From: Blastocladiella emersonii ATCC 22665
Lineage: Eukaryota > Blastocladiomycota > Blastocladiomycetes > Blastocladiales > Blastocladiaceae
Assembly (NCBI GenBank): GCA_025594325.1
Contig: JANHCV010000005.1
Location: 833,501 to 897,500 of the forward strand
Direction: 5' to 3'
Length of the DNA stretch: 64,000 nt
Every line of letters begins with the position of its first letter. Position 1 is the first letter of the stretch. Of this stretch, positions 46,250 to 58,326 are shown piece by piece. Made by a program: the position numbers and the translations under genes. The notes below the pieces were generated by a model that did no database searches, was not told the DNA's origin, and saw only the letters and a program-made list of their open reading frames with translations.

Positions 46250-46794
46250 TCAGCCACTCACGTGACATGATGAGGCAAGCCCAAATGTGACAATCAACGC
46301 CAGACCCGGTGGCGGAGCAGGTGGTGGAGGCACGGTTGCAGATGCGGTAGGCGGAGGTGCAGGACCAGAAGGCGAAAGCGACCTGGGTGCGACCGTTGAG
46401 GACAAGGTGTTTGAAGTAAGTGCAGCGCTTACATGCGCGTTGAACGGCGGCACGCGTGTTGAAAGTTCAGCGCGGTCGTTGGATCGTTGTTGATGAGGGC
46501 GAGGCGGAGAGCTGAGAGAGAGGACGGGTCGCGCAGATCTGCGGCGGACAGCGACAGCGACGCGAGCAGTCCATGGTATGCGTCAATCAGCTCATGGAGC
46601 TTCTTGCCGACGGGTTCAGGGGCGCGTGTATGAGCAGAATGCTGAGCGAGCCATGCGGCAGCGTGTCGAGCGGCAGCAGCGCGGTGGCCGTGCGACGCGA
46701 AGGTGGCGTAGTTGCTCGAGTCGGGGCAAAGCCAGTCGACGAGGCGGTCACACTCCTCCGCGGTCCACCTTGGCCGACTCTCGTGTTGCGGCAT
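46250..46794 (-). CDS. Small Myb/SANT-like protein, transposon-related type
   Basis: Exons on minus are 46794-46433 and 46382-46250 (164 aa). The 50-nt intron has donor GTAAGC and acceptor ACCCAG. Residues about 8-75 read PRWTAEECDRLVDWLC...SNYATF...HELIDAYHGLLASL. This follows the RWT-EE-LV-WL...NY pattern of Myb/SANT-like DNA-binding domains common in fungal transposon-derived genes. The second exon is Pro/Ala-rich with PPPPAPPPG. It is small, lies next to a minisatellite and other relics, and may be a domesticated or orphan accessory gene. Confidence 0.5.
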
Positions 46795-47106
46795 GTTACA
46801 GCCGCTCAAGCTTTCGTTTCGTGGAGGAGAAGTGGAGTGCGCAACGTCGCCCGAGCCAAAGTCGCGAGCAAGCCGCAAAACGCGTTCAGCCACAGTCACG
46901 TGACATGTACGACTTGATGAAACCAAGTGAAATCCGCCAAAAGCACGTGACACAGACCGAGACTTTCGAAGGGGCCACCCAATATTTCAGGGCAAAGCCC
47001 TGCATTTCAGGGCAAAGCCCTGCATGCTCGCTGACCAAATCCGGTGGGTGCGTCAGCGCACTCTGCGGCGCACGGACAGGCCAGCTTCCCCTCTGATTCG
47101 CAGCCC
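46795..47106. other. Spacer upstream of F-box-like copy 4
   Basis: No gene seen. It holds the duplicated palindrome at 46988-47022. Confidence 0.45.
46988..47022 (+). repeat. Two tandem palindromes CAGGGCAAAGCCCTG
   Basis: A 20-bp unit (TTTCAGGGCAAAGCCCTGCA) is repeated twice, each containing a perfect 6-bp stem with an AAA loop. It lies 85 bp upstream of the copy-4 ATG. It is related in sequence to the GAGGGCTAAAGCCCTC hairpins at 20643 and 25550. Confidence 0.8.
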
Positions 47107-49369
47107 ATGGATTCACCTCTTGCAATGGATCTAATGAACGACTCTATGCAACCTGACGAGAACGTGCTCACTCGACTCCCCGTGGAGGTGGCGACCGTTG
47201 TTCTCCAGATCGCGGAGCCACGCCCCGCCGTCGCTGCAGCTGCATCCTCTGTTCACGCGCTAGCCAGCGTTGAGCTGGTGTGCTTTGCGTGGACGTTCGG
47301 CGTCGTTGGACGTCTTGTCGACCTTTCGATGCGCGGACCCTCGCCACCCGTTGACCCTTTGGCCCGGCTTGTATCGCTGGATGCGCGAAATGGCGCCGTT
47401 TTGATCCCATCCGAGCTTTATGCCAAGATGGTTTCGCTTTTGATCCGCCGAGCACGTCTCCAAAGTGTTGGTCCGGTGCCCATTCTCGACTATCTAAACG
47501 CAGTGCACCGCGACGAGATCGCCAGACATATATTTCAACATCCACTTGCGGAACTTGTTCGGCTTGTTATCGCGGTGGTCATGTTTGGCTGGATCGATTT
47601 GCTGCGGTCGATCCTCGACAAAGTTGCTGTCGACATGCGCGCACTCCTCGACCTCGAGCTCGAATTACTGGAATGGGCTAGCCTCGCTATGGACTTGTCA
47701 CCTATAGCCGGTTTTGCTGCTGGATTCGAGATGCCCACGACACCAATGCGCTTCGCAGACGCTCTCGGATACCTCGCGGCCTTGGTATGGAACGTCCCGA
47801 CTTTTCAGGTCCTTTGTTCCGAAGCACGTTATGAATTGAATCAAGCCCAGCTTGCCGTGGTGCTGTCCCAGCAGGGGCCGGCGGAACTTGTGCTTCGTGC
47901 AGCAACAATGCAGCCGACTGCTTGCAAGGCCGCTGAAATCTTCATCTGGATCTTTGAGTGCGGCTGGCAAATGTCGGAGGCGGTGCGTGGTCTTTACGTC
48001 CATGCAACTTTCTTCGTTGGTTCCGAGATATTCATCCCGCTGCTCGGACGGTTCCCGGATCTGGTGCTTTCCTCTCTCCCAATTGACGATGACCTGCAGG
48101 ACGTGATTCTTGACGTCGCGTGGGCGACAATCAATCCCGCCGACCCCGAGGACTTCATTCCCGATCAACTTGGATCTTGTATCATTGAGTATTTTGACAG
48201 CGGCATGTTATCCGTAGGTGACCTCCTCATCCTTGAAAGCCATGGACTTGTCGCTCGCGCCTGCTGGCCGTACCTTCTCGGAGCCGCCATTGCTCGCAAA
48301 GCTTTCGATCTCGTCGCGTGGATTCGTGACAGCGTTACGGAAGCGGAGGAATGGCAAGAGTTGTTGATCCAAGGTGCGCCAGCACACGGTTTCCCTTGCA
48401 CACCAGTGCATTCTTCTCACCTTCGCTGCACGATGAGTTTAGCGTTCACCAAAGGTTGCAATGACCGTCGCAGGTCTCATGGATTCTGCTCATCATTTGT
48501 TCTTCAGCACGCACTTGTTCCTGGTCCCAACGGGGATACCGTCAGCGAACTCGACCTGGACGCTTTCATCAGCGCGTTTCGAACAGCTGTGGGCGACACG
48601 GTTCAGAACTGGCAGTGCGCCTTTCTCTTTGGTCGGTTTCCTGCGCTTCCGTTCGTCACAGCGCTTATTGAGTCTTCGGATGACGACGACAGTGGTCTTG
48701 CCAGGTCTGCTGCAATCGATGCGACGTGGCTCCTTGTATCGGCTTTCGTGGACCCTGCTGTGCGGCCAACGCTGGTCCGCTTGATTGATCGGTCTGATGC
48801 TGCCCACCACTTTCTGCACGGCATGCTTCGCGCACTCGTACTTCCTGAGGGTGAATTTTTCGAGACCGAACGGCCCGAGTACTTAGACAATGAGACTCAG
48901 CTCTGCACCAAGTGTCCCCTCGCACTCCAGCAGATATGGCGGGGATCTTTTTGAATTTCTCATCCCAATGTGTATCCCGGAGCACTTCACGTCTTTTGCG
49001 CCGCTCGTCGACAGCATTTGGTCGTTGCTTCGCAAGTGGTCATTCGTGGAGCGGCTGGATGTCGATTGTGGGCGTCGTTGTACTCGTGTTGCGTCCGCAC
49101 GACTCGTCGCTCAAGTGGTGATTTGCGTCAATCCGAAGCGAGCTTTGGCAGAAGTGGAGAAGCTGACGAGACTTGCAGGCTCAAACTCGTTGCCGATGCT
49201 ACGCATTTTCCCCAATCGTGCACTGCAAGACCTTGCAGACCATGGGATTGTGACCGACCTCGGCAAGCTCTTTTCCCAATTGAGTGCGCACGCCGACCCG
49301 CTCGAAGTCGCAAACGAGCTTGCCCGAACGGCACCGGACTATTTCAAAGTTGGGAACTCCCCTGCGTGA
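47107..49369 (+). pseudogene. F-box-like family copy 4, one frameshift
   Basis: It starts MDSPLAMDLMNDSMQPDEN, then the F-box-like LTRLPVEVATVVLQIAEPR. The helical segments are full length (LVIAVVMFGWIDLLRSILDKV, DALGYLAALVWNVPTFQVL, AAEIFIWIFECGWQMSEAVRGLYVHA). A 69-nt segment 48374-48442 (GTGCGC...TTTAG) lies exactly where copy 2 has its intron; it is a multiple of three without stops, so it may or may not be spliced. The frame is lost at GGGG (48941-48944): with three Gs the reading continues as IWRDLFEFLIP to the stop at 49369. It is otherwise intact, so the break may be a base-call error. Confidence 0.65.
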
Positions 49370-49902
49370 CAATATCGTCTAATCTGCCGTTCCTCATGTC
49401 GTTCATCCTGATACGGGTCGCACGGTTACAGCCCACTTTGATACCTGGTCCTGGCTAGTCATGAGCTCGTGGAGTTTGAGAGGCACTAACCGTGCTGACG
49501 GATGAAACCCTTGGCGTTGCCCGGCGTTGCACGTTTGGCACGCGTCTCGCGTCGACACGCGTAAATAAGAACCGGTTTGCCCTGCCGTGTCCTTCGATGA
49601 CAGTGGGGTCTCAACTCTCGAACAACAGCGGGGTGAGCAACGTGGACCCATTATCCAACGCGGCCTCGACTTTCTTGATCGTGCTGTGGAGCCGGTACAC
49701 GAAATTCGTCGCTGTTTGCATCAGCTACAACCCTTTTCCGGTTTAAGTTGCGAGAGACTTGCCGCCGTTGCTAGCACGCCAATGACGTGTTGCACATCGG
49801 CACGTGTGGGTCACTCGGAAATTTGGAGGCGTGCGTCAGGTCAAGGTCAGCCGAGCTCGGCTCTCGCGCTCTCTTCGTTCACATCCCCTCTCGTCACCCT
49901 GT
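49370..49902. other. Spacer between F-box-like copies 4 and 5
   Basis: No gene seen; short frames only. Confidence 0.45.
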
Positions 49903-50476
49903 CATGGATCCAATGAATAACTCTATGCAATTGAGAGATAACCCGTTTGCTCGACTTCCCGTGGAGTTGGTGACGGTTGTCGTATTAATCAACTATGACT
50001 ATAAAAACCTACGATAATCCCTACCGGACAATGGTTTGGGGACAGACTTCGATGGCCCAGCACAGGCGCAGCCTGGTTGGGACCACCACCTTGAGGGGCT
50101 CCGCGGACCAAGTCCTTGGAGGCGAGCGTGCAAAGTACCAATCAGTGCACACCCGCACAAACCCCCCACATTGGCGGATAGAGAAGCCCGTCTACACCGT
50201 AGAGGGAGCGGCGGCAGGAACGTTGACGAGCACCAGCTTGTCGAGGTTCATGCACAGGATGTTGAGCGCCGCGTTGGTGTCGCGCTGGCGCTGGTCGCGG
50301 CAGGCCGATGCTTTCCCAATGGTGCGCTGCAAGACCTTGCTGGCCGCAACGCCATGGTCGGTCTTGTCAGCAAACTCTTCACGAACGTGGGCATGCACGC
50401 CGACCCGATTGAAATTGCTACCGAGCTTGCTCGGACGGCGCCCGACGCGTTTAAGGAGGGAAGCATCCCAGCGTGA
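49903..50476 (+). pseudogene. F-box-like family copy 5, both ends joined by a large deletion
   Basis: It begins MDPMNNSMQLRDNPFARLPVELVTVVV like the other copies. It then loses similarity within about 30 codons, and resumes (from about 50300) with the family C-terminus FPNGALQDLAGRNAMVGLVSKLF...HADPIEIATELARTAPDAFKEGSIPA, stopping at 50476. About 600 codons of the middle are gone. It is closest to copy 4. Confidence 0.75.
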
Positions 50477-52978
50477 TGGCCCATGATTGATTTGCCACTG
50501 GTCCTGTTATTCAACTGGGTCTTGTTCACCGGGAATCGCCGCTCATATATATATAGTCCTGCTCAGTCGTGGAAGCTTGTCCGACCCACTCGAAACTAGC
50601 ATGGCATCGATGAAAATCCATTCGGGCTGCGGAACGCTCGTCGTTGGCGGTTCGCCACGTGTCTCGCGCTGCGCCACATTCATGTGACCGGTTCAGCGCC
50701 ACGGCATCACGAAATTCGTTTCAGGCTCGCAGGCGCCCACCCCGTTTTGCAGGCAGCTCCCCACAGCTTTGCAGGCACCCCCGCCGCTTTGAAGGCCGCC
50801 GCGCTCCTTTGAGAGCTTCCCCGCCGCTTCGCAGCCAAGGACCGCCGGCTGCAGGCCACCTCCCCACCACCCTGCCCCTCGAACCCCTGCTCCCCGATCC
50901 CTCCGCATCACACACAGCGCTCTGACGCGAATATATCGTCATGTAACCACTGCAACAACTCGAAGCTTAGACTGAGCGCGCTCCAGAGAGGCTCCGACCC
51001 GTCACGCCTCGCCTCATCGTGTCGCACTGAGCAGGACGGCGGCGGCGTTGAGCCAGGCGCGCGAGACAGCCAACACTGGTCCCGCCCCGCGTCCCGCTCG
51101 CGCGCGAGCAGTCCTTCGCGACCCGCTCAGCCGGGCAGCCCCGCGCGCAGCCCCGCGCGAGACCAACGCCCTGGCCAACGCGGGCGCGGCGTGCGGCGTG
51201 CGGCACGGCCTTGAGCACGCTGTTCGCGGCGGCACCGCGTGCAACGTTGCCGTGGCCCTGGCGGGCGCCGCCAACCTCGCCCCGAACAGCGTCCGATCGC
51301 TCACGATCGACGCTCTCGGCCCCGGGCTCCCCGCGCTCAGCGTGCGAGCCCGACGGCTTGCCCGATCAAGGAGCGGCGCATCGCGGGCCGAGACGGCGCG
51401 CAGTTGGGGCGCGGCTGTTCGCGACCCGCGCTCGCTCGCCACCGCGACGGTGAGCAGCTGAGAGGAGCGCCGGGCGCACGGCTGGAACGTGACGGAGCGG
51501 AGGCGGCGCGTAGCGCAGGGCGAGGTCAGCTCGAGCGGACCGACACAGAGAGGAGCGGCCGGGCCGGGCTTGCAGCAGCAGTGCGGGCGCGCACTCGCGC
51601 CGACGCAAAGTCCCGAAAAGCACAGGGAGCGGGCGTGCTCGAAGTGACAGGCGCGTCACGTTTTGTGGCCTCCGCCCTTCGGCGATCACCGCGGCCTGGC
51701 GGCGGGCAAGCCACCCGCCCGCCAAACAAAGGGCGAGCGCCGCCGCCCGCCACCGCTCTCTCCCCCGCCCGCCGCCCCCTCCTCACCACAACCACACGCA
51801 CCAACGACATGCTTGGCAACACCGACGCCGTCGCGCGGCCCACACTGCACCGGCGCGCGCCGTGAACCTCAGCCTGCCTCTGGTCCGCCGCCGCCGCCGC
51901 CTCGCTCGCCCCTCGCTCGCCCCTTGCCCACCTCCCTCCACCATCATGTTTGCAACCTCCCAGCCACCGCAGTACCCTCGCTCCCTACGCCAAACCGTCG
52001 CTCCCCGAATCCTCACGGCCGCCGCCGCTCCCCTTCGCCGCGACACTCTCGCTCCGCGCTACCCGTTCCACTCGTCACGGCTCGATCTCCCTCGACTACG
52101 CTGTCTGCGCACCTACTTGGTGCTCCGCTGACGCTGGTTGATGTCGCCCTCGCCGTCGCCAACTCGCTCGTCGCCCCGTCCCGTCAACCGCCGTGCCGAT
52201 CCTGACCCGTCTCGTCTCGTCTCGCTGTGTAGTGCCCGCACGAACCTCGCTCACCAAGCCCGGCCACCGTCATCGCGCCCACCCGCTGGCCTCCTTCGAA
52301 TCGACTAGTCGGGCTCGCACGCGGCCGCCGTCCGGTCCTCCTCGCCGCCGCCACCCGCCGCCGAGTCCCGGCCCGACCACCGTGTCCCGGTCGATCTCTC
52401 TCGCGGCAACGGTCTGCACACCTCTCACCAGGTCTCCCACGCGGCTTGTCTCTGACTCGTCGCGCCCCGCCTGCACCGTGTAGTCGGCTTCCGCGTGAAC
52501 TCGCTCGCGCGCGCAAGGTCAACCGCGACAAGACACACGTTTTCTAGCAGGCCACGGCCATGGTCACGGTACGCGCCCCGCGGCTTTTGCTCATCCACGA
52601 GAGTCACTCACTTGCATCTTCCTCGTAGCGCTGATGATGCTGTACCCAAGCGCGCATCTCCCAAGCGCTGCAGCTGTACAGTTGGGAATCGACCGCATCG
52701 CCACCGTGGCCAAGCCCAAGTACCTCAAGCTCATCCCCAAGGGTCCCCAAGGTCACGGCCGCGTGCACGCGTCGGCTCGCAGGTCGATGGCGGCCGAGTG
52801 CGGTGTGCTTCAGATCCCTCGAATCGGCCGCGACATGATGCGGTCGTCGCCCTCCTCCCATCTCCCGCCCTCGATGTGCCTGATGATCAATACATTTTGT
52901 TCCTCCCTATATCTTTCTCGTGGACCCTGAGCGAAGCTGGAGCGTGAGCTGGCGAACCTATATTGAATTTTTCCTGGG
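50477..52978. other. 2.5-kb region without recognisable gene
   Basis: It contains a short-unit repeat (50731-50836), then very GC-rich DNA with overlapping open frames in all phases (51000-51860). CT-rich leader-like sequence lies around 51750-52000, followed by a short open frame with a basic, possibly mitochondrial-type N-terminus at 51946-52131 (MFATSQPPQYPRSLRQTVAP). Intron-like GTACGC...CGTAG lies at 52569-52627, followed by a frame with LGIDRIATVAKPKYLKLIPK. A multi-exon gene is possible but I could not assemble one or recognise a family. Confidence 0.4.
50731..50836 (+). repeat. Short-unit repeat (GCTTTGCAGGC / CCGCTTTGAAGGC)
   Basis: Five to six imperfect units of about 18-20 bp with alternating CCCC(G/A)CC and TTTG(C/A)AGGC blocks. 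Similar blocks occur inside the inverted-repeat element at 52979-53154. Confidence 0.55.
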
Positions 52979-53154
52979 CGTTTTGAAGGCGATAACAGCG
53001 TTTATAGCCTTTAAAAGCGTGTGCAGCCTTCAAAGGCGGGGGGGTGCTTTTGAAGGCGGGGGAGTGCTTTTGAAAGCTGGTGGGTGCCTTCAACGGCCGG
53101 ACATGGCTTTTGAAAGCACCGCTTGCCTGCGGTGCCTTAATCGCCTTCAAAACG
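52979..53154. mobile_element. Small inverted-repeat (MITE-like) element
   Basis: The perfect 15-bp ends CGTTTTGAAGGCGAT (52979-52993) and its inverse (53140-53154) extend outward with weaker symmetry into a T-run/A-run. The 176-bp interior is made of repeated TTTTGAAAGC/GCCTTCAA and GGCGGGGG blocks. No coding capacity and no clear target duplication. Confidence 0.6.
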
Positions 53155-54302
53155 ACCAAAAAAAAATCGTGATGACACTTGCGTGAGCGGCGACCCGCAA
53201 CGCGCCGTCCGCGCCAACAACGAGCTCGATCCATGATCCAGCGCGCACACCGGCCATCCGACGCGTCGCCGCATCCGCGGATGTTCGCTCGCTCCCCGCC
53301 CGATCGTTGCGCAACGGTTTCACGGTTCGCGTACCGAGCTCGCATTCGCTTCACGCGGGTGACGAGTCCAGCGGGATCGCGTTCCCGCTCACTGCTGCTC
53401 TTCGACGGGCTGGACGGGCAGAGGACGTTGACGCGTTGAGGCCACTCAGTGTGCGTGCTGGATGGTGGATCCGCTCGATGGTTTCTGGGGCCGACGCTAA
53501 GAGGATTGCTGGAAGCGGTGGCAGGTTCGCGAGCAGGGTGATCTGACGAATACATTGCTCGAGGTTTGCGCAAGTTGCTCGCTCGTTTTCGCGCGAATCT
53601 GCGCCTGCAGGCGGTGTGATCGGCGCAACGCGAGATGTGCTCGCGCGCGAGGAGACTGTGCGAGTTTGCTCCATCTTCGCGCCGGTGACAAGTCTTGCAC
53701 CCCCCAAAGTCCGCGAGCGCGACGCTGAGACTGGATCTCAGTGCGGCAGCGACTCGCTTGTGTTGTCTGACGTGCATTATGGAACCCGCGGGCCCGTCTC
53801 ACGGACCATCCAGCTCATCCGAGGCCACGACCACTCGAACGAAGCCGCCGCCCACCGACGCGTCCGCGGGCTTCGGTGGCGAGTCTCGACTAGCTCATCC
53901 AACGGAAACAGTAGCCGCGGATGAAGACAGCTCTCACTTGAACAAGGGTTCACTACTGTTCGGCCTGGGCTTCAACGAGCGCATCGCTAGACACGAGCTG
54001 AAGCCGCGCGTCCTGCGATTCAAGTCGCCCGACAGTTGACCGCTCTGCATGACGGCCACTAGAGAGCTTCCACAAAGTTTATTCATTCGCTTCATCGGCT
54101 TCCGTGAGCGGGCGAGAAGAGCGAGGACGCGCCGCGCCACCGCAACGCGTCAAGGCCCGCGTGGCCGAGCATCAGCTGACCGCGTTTCGATGCGTCGAAG
54201 CCTGCTTGCGTTCCGCACCGCGCTGTTCACTCCCCCGCCCTCCCAGCTCCCCCCTCTCCCGCAAACATCCGCAACCAGTCTTCCTGCAACGCAATCAACA
54301 CC
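53155..54302. other. Intergenic region upstream of the BAX-inhibitor-like gene
   Basis: It contains dispersed repeat copy B. A short plus-strand open frame at 53779-54039 (MEPAGPSHGPSSSSEATTT...LFGLGFNERIARHEL, 86 codons) is of doubtful reality. The last ~100 bases are CT-rich and promoter-like. Confidence 0.4.
53216..53325 (+). repeat. Dispersed repeat, copy B
   Basis: Partner of 41589-41697, starting 61 bp after the inverted-repeat element. Confidence 0.7.
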
Positions 54303-55145
54303 ATGAATACGCAATCCTCGTCAACCACGGGCCTGTTCCCGTCGGCGCCGCCGCCCAACTACACGAGCGTGCCGACGGCGACCGACGAGGAGCTGGCGCG
54401 CGCCGGGCTGTCGGCCGACGCCAAGCCGACCGTCTTCGAGTGCGATGCGTCCATCCGCAACGGTGCGCATTCCCCTCGGCGCTGTCCCTGACCTGCACTG
54501 ACCCGCGACTGTGCAGCCTTCATCGCCAAAGTCTACGCGATCCTGTCGCTGCAACTTCTCGTGACCGCGTCCGCGTCGCTGGTCATGGCGCTCGTCCCGA
54601 GCGTGCGGGCGTACGTGCAGTCGAGTCCGGGCATCCTGATCGCGGCCATCGTGCTGTCCTTCGTGACGCTGTTTGGGCTCATGTGGCAGCGGCACGCGGT
54701 GCCGTACAACTTCATGTGGCTGGGCGCGTTCACCGTGTGCGAGGCGTGGCTCGTGGGCGCGGTGGTGACGACGTACTCGGCCGACGTGGTGCTGCAGGCG
54801 CTGCTGCTGACGTGCGGCCTGTTCGGGGTGCTGACGGTCGCGGCGGGCGTGGCTGCGCGCCGCGGGACGGATCTGTCGCGGCTCGGGACCGTGCTCACGG
54901 TGATGCTGGCGATCCTGGTCCTGGTCGGGCTGATCGGCCTGTTCCTGCCGTTCGCGTCGGCGCTGCACACCTTCTACTGTATCGCGGGCGCCATCATCTT
55001 CTGCGGGCTCATCCTGTTCGACACGTGGCGCATCATGACGCAGCTGTCGCCCGACGAGTACGTGGCCGCCGCGCTCGACCTTTACCTCGACCTGTTGAAC
55101 CTCTTCCTATACCTCCTCGAGCTGCTGGGCCAACGCAACGACTGA
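54303..55145 (+). CDS. BXI1: BAX inhibitor-1 / TMBIM (LFG) family protein
   Basis: A seven-TM protein of ER/Golgi/vacuole membranes that modulates calcium leak and cell death. Exons are 54303-54462 and 54517-55145 (262 aa, usual size). The 54-nt intron has donor GTGCGC and acceptor GTGCAG. The disordered Ser/Pro N-terminus (SAPPPNYTS) is typical of fungal members. Splicing gives IRNAFIAKVYAILSLQLLVT, the first conserved block. The C-terminus has ILFDTWRIMTQLSPDEYVAAALDLYLDLLNLFLYLLELLG, with the conserved paired aspartates. Confidence 0.94.
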
Positions 55146-55262
55146 GCCCTGTCTAAGGCGAGTTTTTCTCCTGTACCATATCATGTATCAATCAAAATCT
55201 GCGCGCGCGCAATGTATCAATCATCCATCCCACGCGCTACTGCTACTACTCCATGTCAAAAC

Positions 55263-58200
55263 TCAGAGGTGGACGGGGTAGTTGACGACGGCCTCCGAGT
55301 CGCCGTCGACGGCGAACAGGAGCTGCGTGGTCAGCTCGCCAAAGTTGCCGTTCCACGCGTTGAACCGGGCGACGCCGCCGACCGTGAGGGCGGCCTCGAC
55401 CGACGCGGCGCTAGCGGGGGCCGACGGCGACAGACCAAACAGCTTGAACACGTCGGACGTGACGGCGCGCACCATCTCCTCCTCGGACAGGTCGGCAAGG
55501 CGGCGGACCCACCCCGCGTCGAACCGGAGGTTGCGGACGGACGAGAGCTCGGACGGGTGGCTCGAGATCGCAAACGGCACGCGCGCGCGCTTGAGGAGCG
55601 CGGCCGCGTGGACGGCCCCGCGGTACGTGTTGGGCGGCGAGAGGCACCGGCGCGCGTCCCACTTGGCGGGGATGCAGCGCGCGGGGCTCAGGAGCACGCC
55701 GACGGTGCCGTTGAAGGCGGCGAGCTCGTCGACGACCAGGTGCGACTCGGCGGCGCCCGCGATCACCCACCGCTGCGCGTTGGCCGGGTCCACGGCGCGC
55801 TTGAGCCGCAGCGCCGACGCCATGGCGTTGGCCGACTCGGTGTGCAGGACGAGCGGCACGCGGCCCTCGCGGACCTGGCGCAGGACGGCGGTGTCCTCGT
55901 CCGTCGCAGCGGAGGCCGAGAGCTTGCCCGCGAGCCAGTGGCGCAGCGCGGCGATCTGGCCCGAAACACTCCCGGCGAGCCCGCCGGCCGACTTGGCGGC
56001 AGCGCCGAGCGGGGTGTGGACGGCGACCACGTCGCGGAGGACGTGCGGGGTGGTGTAGTTGGTGGCGAACAGCGTCGAGACGGCGAGCGCGGGCGCGCCC
56101 TTGACGTCGGCGACCGAGATGGCGAGCCCGACGCCCTGGCTGGCGCTGACGAGCTCGAGGAGGCCGCCGGCCTGCAGCCCGTCGCGCGTGTACACGAGGG
56201 TGCCGTCAGTGCCCGTCTTGGCGGTCCCGTCGTGCGTCGTCGGCTCCTGCGCGATCTCGACGGTACCCAGCACGGTGCCCGCGGCGACGAGCGACGGCGT
56301 GATGGTGCCGCCCTGCAGGTCAATGGTCACCTGGCCCTCGGGCGCGGGGACGGACCCGCACGCCGCGCCGATGCACGTGATCTTGCCGTCGACGACGCGC
56401 AGGTGCGTCGGGCCGGCCACGGTCTCGGCGCCCGTGACGATCTTGCCGACGTTGGTGATGAAGACGGGCTTGGCCTTGTCGGCGACGGCGACGCGCGCGG
56501 GGACCGGCGTGGTGGGCTCGGGCACGATGGGCTGCGGGTCGGCGGCGGTCTTGGTGAAGGCGACGGCGCCGTCGACGATGACGAGGTCGGGCAGCGAGCC
56601 GACGTGGAACGGGTTGGTGGGCCACAGCACGACGTCCGCGTCCTTGCCGACCTCGATGCTGCCGACGCGGTAGTCGACGCCCATGAGCTTGGCGGGGGTC
56701 GACGTGAGCGCCTTGAGCGTGGACTGCTCCGAGAGACCGTACTGGATGGCGCGGGCCGACTCGTGGACGAGGTACTGCGAGTGGAGGACCGGGTGGTCCG
56801 ACTTGAAGGCGAAGGGGACCCCGGCGTTCTCGAGGACCTGCGCCGTGTAGACGGACGCCTGGTACGCCTCCTTCTTGTAGCTCCAGTGGTCCGAGAAGAT
56901 GGCGGCGCCGATGGGCGTGCGGCCCTCGTCGTTCCACCGCTTGAGGGCGGGCGTGATCTGGCCAATGTCGAGGGCGTGGTGGAACGCGGCAATCGAGACG
57001 TTGAACTCGCGCGCGACGCGCATCTGGGTCTCGAGGTCGTTGATCTCGTAGCAGTGCCAGTTGAGCCGCACGTTGCCGCGCAGCAGGGAGACGAGCTGGT
57101 CGTGCGCGATCGGCGACGGGTACCGGCCCTTGGGGTGGATCAGCGCCGAGCCCTTGCCGTCCTTGGGGTGCTTCTTCTTCTTGTGCTTGTTGGCCTCGGC
57201 CATGTGGTCGGCGATGCGGCACCACTCGTCCTGGTCGTGGCGCAGCTTGGTGGCCTCCTCGTACTTTTGGCGGACCAGGAACGCGTTGCCCATGCGGGTG
57301 AAGGGCAGCACGCCCTCGCCGCCGCCGTACGACCGCTTCGGGTTCTCGCCGCACGCCTGCTTGGACCACCGCCACAGCGGGCCGCCGGCCGTGTACTCGG
57401 CGTCGGACCCGCGCGTGATGTTGGAGAAGAGCAGCATGTCCTCGGCCGAGTTGGTCGCGGGCTGCGGGGTCTTGAACGCGAACGCCTGGAGGGAGAGGAG
57501 GACGAGGGACGAGGGTTAGTGAGTGTTCGCGCCGAGCGACAGAGAAGGCGAGAGAACAGCGTACCTCGCCGCCCATGAGGTTGGCCGAGCCGGGGAGGAC
57601 CATGATGGTGGTGACGCCGCCCGAGAGGATGAGCGGGAGGGCCTTGTCGTGCGGGTGGAACGTGTCGATGGTGCGCATCATGGGGAGCGTCGGGTTGCCG
57701 AACTCGTTGGTGTCGGAGGTGCCGTCGAGGCTCGGGTAGTTGTCGGTGCCGGCGTGCGAGTGCATGTCGACGATGCCGGGCGTGAGGATGCGGCCCTCGG
57801 CCTCGACCACGGTCGCGGCGCCCTCGGGCACGTCGAGGTTGACGCCCACGGCGTGGATCAGGCCGTCGACGAGCAGCACGTCCGTGTCCGGGTGGATCGC
57901 GCCGAGCCCGTCCCACACGGTCGCCTTGCGGATCAGCGTCGCGACGCCCTGGGACGCGTCGCGCTGGTTGATGCGCTTGGCGCGCGGCGCGTACTCGCGG
58001 TCCAGCACCGACGCGTGCGTGCGGCACTGCGCGAGACCCGACTCGAGCTCGGCGGGCGTCAGCAGCGCGCCGTGGCCCGACAGCGGAAGCGTGTCGGGGT
58101 GGTTGTCGCTGCCGCGCGAGGGCAGCAGGTGCCCGATGCCGATCAGCAGCGCGGCCGTCACGGCGGTCGCGACGACGGCCGACGTGATGGCGACGCGGCG

Positions 58201-58326
58201 CGTCGACCGCTTGCCCGCGCGGCGGCGCGACGGCGCATCGCTGTCGGAGCCCGACGAGAACTTGGCGTCGACGGCAACGTAGTCGCGCTTGGGCGGCGAC
58301 CCGCGGCGCGTCAGGTTGACGTTCAT
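55263..58326 (-). CDS. Membrane-anchored amidohydrolase-superfamily protein
   Basis: Exons on minus are 58326-57565 and 57485-55263 (994 aa). The 79-nt intron has donor GTACGC and acceptor CTCCAG. An N-terminal basic segment (RRRAGKRSTRR) precedes one membrane span (about 46-66), giving a type II protein with an extracytosolic enzyme. The metal-binding strand GIVDMHSHAG is at about 184-193. Further amidohydrolase landmarks are LILSGGVTTIMVLPGSANLMGG, FAFKSDHPVLHSQYLVHE and YRVGSIEVGKDADVVLWPTNPF, the composite-domain signature. The C-terminal 400 residues look like a second, degenerate amidohydrolase-like half. Substrate unknown; fungal relatives are often labelled imidazolonepropionase-like or CE9. 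It is convergent with the BAX-inhibitor-like gene, 117 bp apart. Confidence 0.88.

Noticed and set aside
55212-57578. 788-codon plus-strand frame opposite the amidohydrolase
   Set aside because: Arg/Asp/Val/Leu repeats without domains; the minus strand encodes a clear enzyme with metal motif and intron.
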